From contig CAIUXU010000109.1 in the NCBI GenBank assembly GCA_903903205.1, positions 1-6,179 on the forward strand: DNA of 6,179 nt, given 5' to 3'. Source of the stretch: an uncultured Syntrophobacterales bacterium. Its GTDB lineage: Bacteria > Desulfobacterota > Syntrophia > Syntrophales > UBA5619. The position numbers were made by a program, and so were the translations under genes. The notes under the pieces are model-generated. The model saw nothing but the letters and a program-made list of their open reading frames with translations, was not told the origin of the DNA and made no database searches. Each line of letters starts with the position of its first letter. Positions within the stretch are counted from its first letter, which is position 1. Shown one piece after another: positions 1-5,093 of this stretch.

Positions 1-35
1 ACGCTGAATGCAGGTTCGATTCCACCGAAATTCAT
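1..35 (-). CDS. 5' end of an unidentified gene (partial, tentative)
   Basis: A minus-strand ATG at 33-35 opens a frame, reading MNFGGIEPAFS, that runs off the left edge. A GGAG lies six bases upstream of it, a reasonable ribosome binding site. The same frame stays open further upstream, so GTG at 69-71 or TTG at 66-68 could be the true start; the residues there (ETRRFGLENI) look protein-like. The gene follows the LapA-type gene in the same direction and may belong to that operon. Only about a dozen residues are visible, so no family can be named and the existence of the gene is itself uncertain. Confidence 0.35.
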   Translation of the reverse strand, partial: MNFGGIEPAFS

Positions 36-100
36 GATGTTCTCCAGCCCAAAACGACGCGTTTCCAACACGCTCCCGATAAACTTTCTATAAAAAAATA

Positions 101-466
101 TCAGAGGATTGCTTCGCTGGTCGGCGGTGTGGTCTTCTCGCCGGCATCGATGCAAGGGGGATTCCCGTTATTGCTATTATTCTTGTGCTCGTTCTCGTTT
201 GCCTTCATCTCACGGCGAAGATCCCGTATGGTCTTGTTCAGGCGGTTGATCGTTCTGGTCAGGCGAAACCGCTCCACGATTCCCATAAACCCCGTAAAAA
301 TGACCCCGGCTATAAAAGAGAGGAAAATCAACATGTACGTTGGAAGGGATCGCTTGAAGAAATCAAAACCATGATAACCGAGATTGACGGGGGCGGTATT
401 TTCCAGTGAAAAGGTGATGATGAACAGGACGAAAATCGCCACGATGACGGTATAGATCACTTTCAT
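101..466 (-). CDS. LapA-type (DUF1049) small inner-membrane protein
   Basis: This 121-residue protein has the layout of the LapA/DUF1049 family. A first membrane helix (about residues 4-20) is followed by a short polar stretch containing SLENTAPVNL, a second membrane helix (about 43-63), and a charged segment likely to form a coiled coil (about 66-93, rich in R, K, E and L). The C-terminal tail is polar and disordered-looking. In E. coli LapA works with LapB in control of lipopolysaccharide assembly; whether this homologue does the same cannot be seen, and no LapB-like gene is in view. The start is fixed by a strong AGGAGGT six bases upstream. It overlaps the HIT gene stop by four bases (ATGA), implying translational coupling. 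Family assignment is fairly secure, function is not. Confidence 0.8.
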   Translation of the reverse strand: MKVIYTVIVAIFVLFIITFSLENTAPVNLGYHGFDFFKRSLPTYMLIFLSFIAGVIFTGFMGIVERFRLTRTINRLNKTIRDLRREMKANENEHKNNSNNGNPPCIDAGEKTTPPTSEAIL

Positions 467-954
467 CCGCAGACCTCCTGCTGAAATTTCGTGAAAAAGG
501 GTCTGAGTTCCCGTGCCGTTCCGGATACATCCTCAGAAATGACGCGTACATCACCGATAACGCTCATAAAATTTGTATCGCCTCCCCATCGAGGGACAAC
601 ATGGATGTGGAGATGGTCGTCAATGCCGGCTCCCGCCGCCTTGCCCAGATTCATGCCGAGATTGAACCCCTCCGGCTTCATCGCTTCGGTCAGAACCCGG
701 ACGGAAAGATCCATAAAAGCAAAGAGCTCCCCGCTCTCCGCAGGAAGAAGATCGGCCAAACGATTCAGGTGGCGAAATGGAACGATCATGAGATGGCCGC
801 CGGTGTAAGGATAGCGGTTCACCATGATGAAACTGTGATTTCCCTCGCAGAGAACCAGGCCATCCTCGTGCGCGGCATCCCGGCAGAGAACGCAAGCAGC
901 GGGTTTTTCCCCTCGTATATAGGAAGAGCGCCAAGGCGCAAAGACCGTGTCCAT
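463..954 (-). CDS. HIT-family nucleotide hydrolase/phosphorylase (Ap4A-phosphorylase-like)
   Basis: This 163-residue protein carries the histidine triad HLHIHVV, with His114, His116 and His118; the middle one is the expected nucleophile that forms a nucleotidyl-His intermediate. The N-terminus (FAPWRSSYI) and the segment after the triad (PRWGGDTNFMSVIG) match the bacterial FHIT/Ap4A-phosphorylase-like branch rather than the shorter HINT branch. Cys21 and Cys24 (CVLC) suggest the structural zinc site common in this branch. The likely role is cytosolic cleavage of dinucleoside polyphosphates or adenylylated metabolites; the true substrate cannot be read from sequence. The start is the first ATG before the conserved APWR motif, with GAGGG upstream. 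It is the first gene of a two-gene unit with the LapA-type gene, read from the promoter at 1059-1086. Confidence 0.9.
   Translation of the reverse strand: MDTVFAPWRSSYIRGEKPAACVLCRDAAHEDGLVLCEGNHSFIMVNRYPYTGGHLMIVPFRHLNRLADLLPAESGELFAFMDLSVRVLTEAMKPEGFNLGMNLGKAAGAGIDDHLHIHVVPRWGGDTNFMSVIGDVRVISEDVSGTARELRPFFTKFQQEVCG
473..479 (-). promoter_or_regulatory. Ribosome binding site of the LapA-type gene
   Basis: On the minus strand this reads AGGAGGT, a full Shine-Dalgarno match, six bases before the ATG at 464-466. It lies inside the end of the HIT coding region and supports coupled translation of the overlapping pair. Confidence 0.8.
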
Positions 955-1023
955 TCCGAAACCCTCAGCAAGACAGATGACCGTTTAAAGGTCCATTCCC
1001 AAACATCGGAGATCGCTTCTATC

Positions 1024-1060
1024 ATCACCCGGCCGAGACCTCCCGCACGAACCGGGTGAT
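1024..1060 (-). other. Hairpin in the 5' leader of the HIT-LapA transcript
   Basis: Two perfectly complementary 9-base arms, ATCACCCGG (1024-1032) and CCGGGTGAT (1052-1060), enclose a 19-base loop. On the minus strand the upstream arm starts at the 3' edge of the -10 box, so the predicted transcript start falls in or next to it and the hairpin would form at or near the 5' end of the RNA. No T-run follows, so it does not look like a terminator. It might stabilise the mRNA or have a regulatory role, or it may be an operator at the promoter. The pairing is seen directly; the role is a guess. Confidence 0.45.
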
Positions 1061-1086
1061 TATAACCAGATGACTTAAAAAGACAA
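1059..1086 (-). promoter_or_regulatory. Sigma70-type promoter for the HIT-LapA unit
   Basis: On the minus strand a TTGTCT -35 box (1081-1086, four of six consensus bases) is separated by 16 bases from a perfect TATAAT -10 box (1059-1064). Transcription would start near 1050-1053 and give a leader of about 100 bases before the HIT ATG at 954. The promoter sits just past the stop codon of the Cys-rich gene, so the HIT-LapA pair has its own start site. Confidence 0.65.
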
Positions 1087-1109
1087 GGATTATTTCGGAG
1101 GTGTGCTGC

Positions 1110-1319
1110 TCAAATGGAATGGAAGAGATCTCTTTTACGCCGGTCGCGGGACATCTCCCAGATAACGCACGCACTTCTAAATTTGCAGTATAGTTTTGGG
1201 TCCATACATTCACAGCAATAGTCAATTTTCATACATTCGCAGCATTCCCGGCAAAAGCCGGTTTCATGTTTCTGGCATACCGCCAAGGCATCGCGATCTT
1301 TGTGGTTCCTGCACCGCAT
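1110..1319 (-). CDS. Small Cys-rich, zinc-finger-like protein
   Basis: This 69-residue protein has 11 cysteines (3, 15, 23, 26, 27, 29, 35, 36, 38, 45, 51) and His6 and His18. The pattern begins CRNH...C..H....C..C, which resembles a B-box-type zinc-binding fold, then continues with C-x-C and CC-x-C clusters and a CKFRSAC segment. The C-terminus is basic (SRDRRKRD). There is no signal peptide or membrane helix, so it is probably cytosolic and binds one or more zinc ions, or possibly an iron-sulfur cluster. AGGGAG lies five bases before the ATG, a good ribosome binding site, which together with the non-random Cys spacing argues that the gene is real. It resembles small uncharacterised proteins I associate with Deltaproteobacteria, from memory. 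No function is known to me. Confidence 0.75.
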   Translation of the reverse strand: MRCRNHKDRDALAVCQKHETGFCRECCECMKIDYCCECMDPKLYCKFRSACVIWEMSRDRRKRDLFHSI

Positions 1320-1351
1320 TGTTACTCCCTATCCAAGGCCTTTTACGATAG

Positions 1352-1372
1352 ATACTTGTTTAAAATAAGTAT
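1352..1372. promoter_or_regulatory. Imperfect 21-bp palindrome in the divergent intergenic region
   Basis: Arms ATACTT (1352-1357) and AAGTAT (1367-1372) pair perfectly. Continuing to the centre at 1362, nine of ten base pairs match, the exception being G1358 opposite T1366. The element lies in an AT-rich island 33 bases upstream of the Cys-rich gene and 110 bases before the TetR gene. Its sequence differs from the palindrome at 1440-1465, so it would serve a different regulator, or it could be part of the promoter region of the Cys-rich gene. Confidence 0.4.
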
Positions 1373-1439
1373 GATACATGTTTGCACCGGGATGACCGGC
1401 CGGGAAATTTTTATACGACGGCGGCGGGCATGATGGGGG

Positions 1440-1465
1440 ATATTGATTGACATGTCAATCAATAT
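1440..1465. promoter_or_regulatory. Perfect 26-bp palindrome, probable TetR operator
   Basis: The half-site ATATTGATTGACA is followed directly by its exact reverse complement, giving 13 of 13 matching pairs centred between 1452 and 1453. It ends 16 bases before the start codon of the TetR gene, the usual place for an autoregulatory operator. TTGACA at 1447-1452 is a perfect -35 hexamer, although the -10 candidate at the right distance (TACGAG, 1470-1475) is weak. Binding of a TetR dimer, or a pair of dimers, here would block transcription of the whole downstream operon. That the adjacent regulator binds it is inferred from position and symmetry. Confidence 0.75.
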
Positions 1466-1481
1466 TTAGTACGAGTCGGCC

Positions 1482-2075
1482 ATGGATAAAACAGATCGAG
1501 AGAGGATCATCATCGACGCCGCGCTGAAGGTTTTCAGCAGGAAGGGCTACGCCGACACCCGCATGGCGGACATCGCCCGCGAAGCGCAGATGTCCTACGG
1601 GCTGGTTTACCATTATTTCGAAAACAAGGAAAAACTCTTTGACGCAATTGTCGAGGAGTGGTGGACGGGTTTCTACAACAAGTTAGAAGTGCTGAAGAAA
1701 AGCCCCATTCCCACCGATGAAAAGCTCATCGGGATCATTCGCTACCTCCTCAGCGTTTACGCAAACGAGCCGAATCAGCTTTCCATCTTCATTACCGAGG
1801 TTTCCCGTGGATTTGTTTATCACGCACACAGCAAGGGCCGGGACAAATTCAACGGTCTTTTCGCCCTCTGCCAGGAGATCGTTCTGGAGGGGCAGAACAA
1901 TGGCTTTCTGCGCAGCGACATCCAGGCCCGTTACCTCACATACGTCTTTCTCGGCGCCATCGACACCTTTTTGTCTGTCATGATCCTCGGGGAGGAGACG
2001 CTGACCCCGGGCAGGGAAAAACGGATTGTCGACGGTATCATCCAGGTGTTTCTCCACGGTGCGGCAAAGGGATAG
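1482..2075 (+). CDS. TetR/AcrR-family transcriptional regulator
   Basis: This 197-residue protein has the family's usual length. The N-terminal helix-turn-helix spans about residues 6-53: AALKVFSRKGY, then T-R-M-A-D-IA-EA, then the recognition helix and its exit, YGLVYHYFENKEKLF. The remaining helices (about 60-195) form the variable ligand-binding and dimer domain, which gives no clue to the ligand; TetR proteins beside acyl-CoA genes often sense acyl-CoAs. The ATG at 1482 is chosen because it puts the HTH at the normal distance from the N-terminus, although its ribosome binding site is poor. It lies 16 bases after the perfect palindrome at 1440-1465 and is the first gene of a tight operon, so it most likely represses itself and the four genes behind it. 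Confidence 0.93.
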   Translation: MDKTDRERIIIDAALKVFSRKGYADTRMADIAREAQMSYGLVYHYFENKEKLFDAIVEEWWTGFYNKLEVLKKSPIPTDEKLIGIIRYLLSVYANEPNQLSIFITEVSRGFVYHAHSKGRDKFNGLFALCQEIVLEGQNNGFLRSDIQARYLTYVFLGAIDTFLSVMILGEETLTPGREKRIVDGIIQVFLHGAAKG

Positions 2076-2078
2076 CGA

Positions 2079-2681
2079 ATGATGCTCAAGGGTCAGCTCC
2101 ACACCCATACAACCTGTTCCGACGGAAACCTCTCCCCGCAGGAGGTTGCCGATATCTATGCCGGTATGGGGTTTGATTTTCTGGCCTTCACCGATCATGA
2201 CCACCTTCTGAAGGCCTCTTACCGAGAGACGATCGCCTCCGTCCGTTCGAAGCTGCTGATCTTTTCCGGTGTCGAACTGACCGTCTCCAGCAGCAAAGGA
2301 TACGTGCACGTGAGCCGGATCGAAGGAGAGCGGGAGCATCTGCACATTTTCAACCACCCGGCCGATTGCGGTCTGCCGCTCAAGGAAACCCTGCGGTGTA
2401 TCGCTGAAGTGGCGGAACGGTTTCCGCTGGACGCCGTCGAGGCGACGAGTCACGGTTTTTCAACCCCGCCGTTCGATAGCCCTGAAATCGGATATCCAAG
2501 GGTGGCGGCGGACGATTCGCATGACCTGTCGGACTGCGGCCGCGGCTGGGTCGAAGTCAACTGCGCACGGGAGAAAGATGCGATCATCCTCGCGATCCGT
2601 GAGGGCCGTTTCCAAAACGGCCATGCCGGTCGGACGCTCGCGGTCTCCGGAAACCGGGGGCCTCTGGTGCAGTTCGTATAA
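2079..2681 (+). CDS. PHP-domain metal-dependent phosphoesterase
   Basis: This 200-residue protein is a stand-alone PHP domain with its metal-binding motifs in order: HTHTTCSDG (His8, His10, Asp15), FTDHD (Asp39, His40), GVEL (Glu66), FNHP (His93), a possible ligand at His125, and DDSHD (Asp146, His148). A complete site for two or three metal ions implies an active hydrolase, probably on a phosphate ester or nucleotide; the substrate is unknown. It is shorter than the PHP-AMP-phosphatase (YciV/RNase AM) type, which carries an inserted domain. The start is ATG 2079, three bases after the TetR stop, with AAAGGGA just upstream; ATG 2082 is the alternative. Its place between the regulator and the thiolase-fold genes suggests co-transcription, but a direct role in acyl-CoA chemistry is not evident. 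Confidence 0.85.
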   Translation: MMLKGQLHTHTTCSDGNLSPQEVADIYAGMGFDFLAFTDHDHLLKASYRETIASVRSKLLIFSGVELTVSSSKGYVHVSRIEGEREHLHIFNHPADCGLPLKETLRCIAEVAERFPLDAVEATSHGFSTPPFDSPEIGYPRVAADDSHDLSDCGRGWVEVNCAREKDAIILAIREGRFQNGHAGRTLAVSGNRGPLVQFV

Positions 2682-2716
2682 GGAGATCAAGAATCAACCT
2701 CAGGGAGGGAACAGTC

Positions 2717-3865
2717 ATGGCAATGAAAAGGGTGGCTATCTGTGCCGTAGCCCAGCACAAGAACGACTCCGATCTCTGGCACAAGCGGTTTCAGGGGATG
2801 CTCCTCGACGTTCTGGAAGAGCTCCAGGCGAAAACGGGATTCACCTTTGACGAAGAGACCGGGGTAAACACGATCGTAAGCTGCTCGGATGATTTCTTCG
2901 ATGCGCGGACCATTTCCAACAATGGAGTGACCGACGTACTCGGCGCCAAGTACCGGGGTGAAGAAAAGATGGCCCAGGAAGGACTGAACGCCATCGGCTA
3001 TGCCCAGGCGGTCATCCTCTCCGGCTACGCCGATCTGGTCCTCGTCATGGGCCACTGCAAGGAATCCCAGTCGGAGAGTCGGCGCATGATTGCCAACATG
3101 GGGTTTGACCCCTTCTATGGCCGGTCGGTCGGTCTGGACAACCTGAACGCTGCCGCCCTCCAGGCGCGGGCCTACATGAAGAAGGCGGGGCTCACCGAGG
3201 AGCACCTCGCCGGGATTGTCGTCCGGGCCAGACAGTTTGCCGCACGGAACCCCTTTGCGAACGCGCGGGAGATCGTCGAGGCGGGGAAGGTCATTGCCTC
3301 GCCCCAGCTCTGCGACCCCATCCGGCAGCTTCACGCCTATCCCGTCTCGGACGGCGCCGTGGGGATGCTGCTCGCCTCCGAAGAGCGGGCGGCGGAGTTC
3401 ACCGACAGGCCCGTCTGGATCTCCGGTTTTGCCAACTGCATGGACAGCTACTTCCTCGGCGACCGGGATCTCACCGCCAATTTCGCGCTGAAGCAAGCGG
3501 CCGGGCGGGCCTACCTGAAGGCCGGGATTGCAGACCCAAGGAAAGAGATCGACCTTGTGGAGGTGATGGACGCCTACGCCTATCAACAACCTCTCTGGCT
3601 CGAAGGTCTGGGCTTGTGCGATGACGGCGAAGGCGCCCGCTTCCTCGATCAGGGTGGCCAGGGGAAGTATCGCGTCAACCTCTCTGGCGGAATGTTGGCA
3701 GGGAACCCCGTGATCATCGCTGGTCTCTACCGGGCGGCCGAGGCGGCCCTCCAGCTCAAGGGCGAAGCGGGGGAACGGCAGGTCCCCGATCTGCATCGCG
3801 CCGTCGCTCATTCGACCACCGGGGCGGCAGGACAGTTCCATTCCGTCCTGGTCCTGGAAAGATAA
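2717..3865 (+). CDS. Thiolase-fold protein 1 (SCP-x-like) lacking the thiolase catalytic residues
   Basis: This 382-residue protein has the full length of the SCP-x thiolase family: an N-terminal half (about 1-225, ending near PVSDGAVGMLLASEE) and a C-terminal half. The C-terminal stretch VEVMDAYAYQQPLWLEGLGLC parallels the VEVHDCF...LGLC region of SCP2 thiolase. Aligned by hand, the nucleophilic Cys of the CxSG motif is Ala86 (in MAQEGLNAIG), the GHP histidine is Asn330 (GNP), and the active-site His/Asn of the HDCF/NEAF motif is Met284. The frame is intact, so this is not a pseudogene. It should not catalyse ordinary thiolysis. It keeps Tyr287 at the Phe position of that motif and has Tyr338. 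It probably pairs with the next gene product as a heteromeric complex with the DUF35 protein, acting on an acyl-CoA. AGGGAGG eight bases upstream supports the ATG. Confidence 0.88.
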   Translation: MAMKRVAICAVAQHKNDSDLWHKRFQGMLLDVLEELQAKTGFTFDEETGVNTIVSCSDDFFDARTISNNGVTDVLGAKYRGEEKMAQEGLNAIGYAQAVILSGYADLVLVMGHCKESQSESRRMIANMGFDPFYGRSVGLDNLNAAALQARAYMKKAGLTEEHLAGIVVRARQFAARNPFANAREIVEAGKVIASPQLCDPIRQLHAYPVSDGAVGMLLASEERAAEFTDRPVWISGFANCMDSYFLGDRDLTANFALKQAAGRAYLKAGIADPRKEIDLVEVMDAYAYQQPLWLEGLGLCDDGEGARFLDQGGQGKYRVNLSGGMLAGNPVIIAGLYRAAEAALQLKGEAGERQVPDLHRAVAHSTTGAAGQFHSVLVLER

Positions 3866-3878
3866 GGAGCCTTCAGCA

Positions 3879-5093
3879 ATGAAAATACATACAAAAAACA
3901 GAAATGTCGCAATTATCGGGATCGGCCAAACCTCTTTTTCTTCCCACAAAGAGGACCAGAACCAGGTGGAGATGGTCCAGGAGGCCGTGATCAAAGCCCT
4001 CGCCGATGCGGGGCTCAAAATCGGAGATATCGACTGCATCGTCCACGGGAATATGGAGCTCTTTGAGATGCAGTTTGCCCCAAACCTTTGGCATTCCCTG
4101 GGAACCGGCTCCTACGGGAAGGACGAATACCGGATCACTACAGGCGGGACCACCGGCGCCACGCTGGTCTGCGCCGCGGACAACCTCGTCGCGTCCGGTC
4201 TCTACAACACGGTCCTTGCAATCGGCATGGAGAAGCTTCAGGAGGGGAACACCACCGGCGGCATCACCAATATGGCCGATCCGCTCTGGTTCCGGAACCT
4301 CCAGACCGGGGCGCTGACCGGCACCACCGCCCAGGAGATGATCGACGAATTCGGCGATGAGCGGGCGAAACGGGCCGCCATGCGCTACCGGATCATGATG
4401 GACAAGCACGCGATGCTGAACCCGAGGGCCCACCGTCGCTTCGGCCTGGAGTACAGCCAGATGGAGGACCTGATGGCCAACTCCCCGCCGCTCGTCGGCG
4501 AGCTTCGGCTCATCCACATGTGCTCCCAGTCGGATGGGGCGTGCGCGATGATCTTCACCTCGGAAGAAAAGGTGAAACAGGGAACGAAGAACCCCCCGGT
4601 CTGGATCCGCGACCATATCCAGGTCCACCGGGAAGAGACAATCCCCAACCTCTTCGGCTTCAACAAGCCGGAGGTAACCCACCACTACGCGGCACGGACG
4701 CTCTTTGCCCGGAACGGCATCCAGGACCCGGTTGCATACTTCGACGTCTTTGAAATGTACGACCCATCGGCCTGGTGGGCGGTGGACTGGCTCCGCGAAT
4801 TCTTCCTCCTCAAAGGGGACGAGCATCTCCGGATGCTGGAGGCAGGTGATTTCGATCTGGACGGAAGAATTCCGATCAACCCTTCGGGCGGGGTGATTGC
4901 CAGCAACCCCATCGGCGCCACCGCGATGCTCCGGCCGGCGGAGGCGGCCCTTCAGATCCGCGGCGATGCGGGCGGCCACCAGATCAAGAAAGAGGTGCGT
5001 CACGCCCTCGCCTCGGGTTTTGGCGGAACATTCTGGACGGTGCTGATGATGCTCGAAAAAGAGCTGGGTTGGCAGGAGGTGAACCATGACTGA
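3879..5093 (+). CDS. Thiolase-fold protein 2 (SCP-x-like) lacking the thiolase catalytic residues
   Basis: This 404-residue protein has thiolase features: an N-terminal VAIIGIGQT strand, a LADAGLKIGDID helix-strand, SDGACAMIF near the middle, and INPSGGVIASNP near the end. By hand alignment the catalytic Cys position is Gly90 (TTGGTTG, where Gly93 is the conserved Gly of CxSG), the GHP His is Asn343 (SNP), and the active-site His/Asn before the D/E-x-F/Y motif is Phe291. Tyr294 sits at the Phe position, as does Tyr287 of the preceding gene. It differs clearly from thiolase-fold protein 1, so the pair looks like two subunits and not a recent duplication. AAGGAG overlaps the upstream stop codon, nine bases before the ATG, so translation is probably coupled. 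Its 3' end overlaps the DUF35 gene by eight bases. The reaction is unknown; a retro-aldol or claisen-type step is possible. Confidence 0.88.
   Translation: MKIHTKNRNVAIIGIGQTSFSSHKEDQNQVEMVQEAVIKALADAGLKIGDIDCIVHGNMELFEMQFAPNLWHSLGTGSYGKDEYRITTGGTTGATLVCAADNLVASGLYNTVLAIGMEKLQEGNTTGGITNMADPLWFRNLQTGALTGTTAQEMIDEFGDERAKRAAMRYRIMMDKHAMLNPRAHRRFGLEYSQMEDLMANSPPLVGELRLIHMCSQSDGACAMIFTSEEKVKQGTKNPPVWIRDHIQVHREETIPNLFGFNKPEVTHHYAARTLFARNGIQDPVAYFDVFEMYDPSAWWAVDWLREFFLLKGDEHLRMLEAGDFDLDGRIPINPSGGVIASNPIGATAMLRPAEAALQIRGDAGGHQIKKEVRHALASGFGGTFWTVLMMLEKELGWQEVNHD
5074..5080 (+). promoter_or_regulatory. Ribosome binding site fixing the start of the SCP2-DUF35 gene
   Basis: AGGAGGT, a full Shine-Dalgarno match, lies five bases before the ATG at 5086, inside the end of the second thiolase-fold gene. 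It decides the start of the next gene and supports production of the two proteins in matched amounts. Confidence 0.8.

Noticed and set aside
86..120. Possible rho-independent terminator after the LapA-type gene (T-run on the minus strand)
   Set aside because: A run of seven T residues is present on the minus strand, but only a three-base-pair stem could be found before it, too weak for an intrinsic terminator.
601..1059. 152-codon open frame on the plus strand
   Set aside because: It is antisense to the HIT gene and its promoter/leader region and shows no recognisable motif or ribosome binding site.
1683..2453. 256-codon open frame on the minus strand
   Set aside because: It runs antisense across parts of the TetR and PHP genes, both of which have full family motifs.
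2717..3865. Pseudogene interpretation of the thiolase-fold genes because catalytic residues are missing
   Set aside because: Both frames are full length, with good ribosome binding sites, conserved structural motifs and tight operon spacing. Loss of the residues looks like a change of function, not decay.
2687..4039. 450-codon open frame on the minus strand
   Set aside because: It lies antisense to the first thiolase-fold gene, which has clear family motifs and a ribosome binding site. The antisense product shows no recognisable domain and is explained by GC-rich codon bias.
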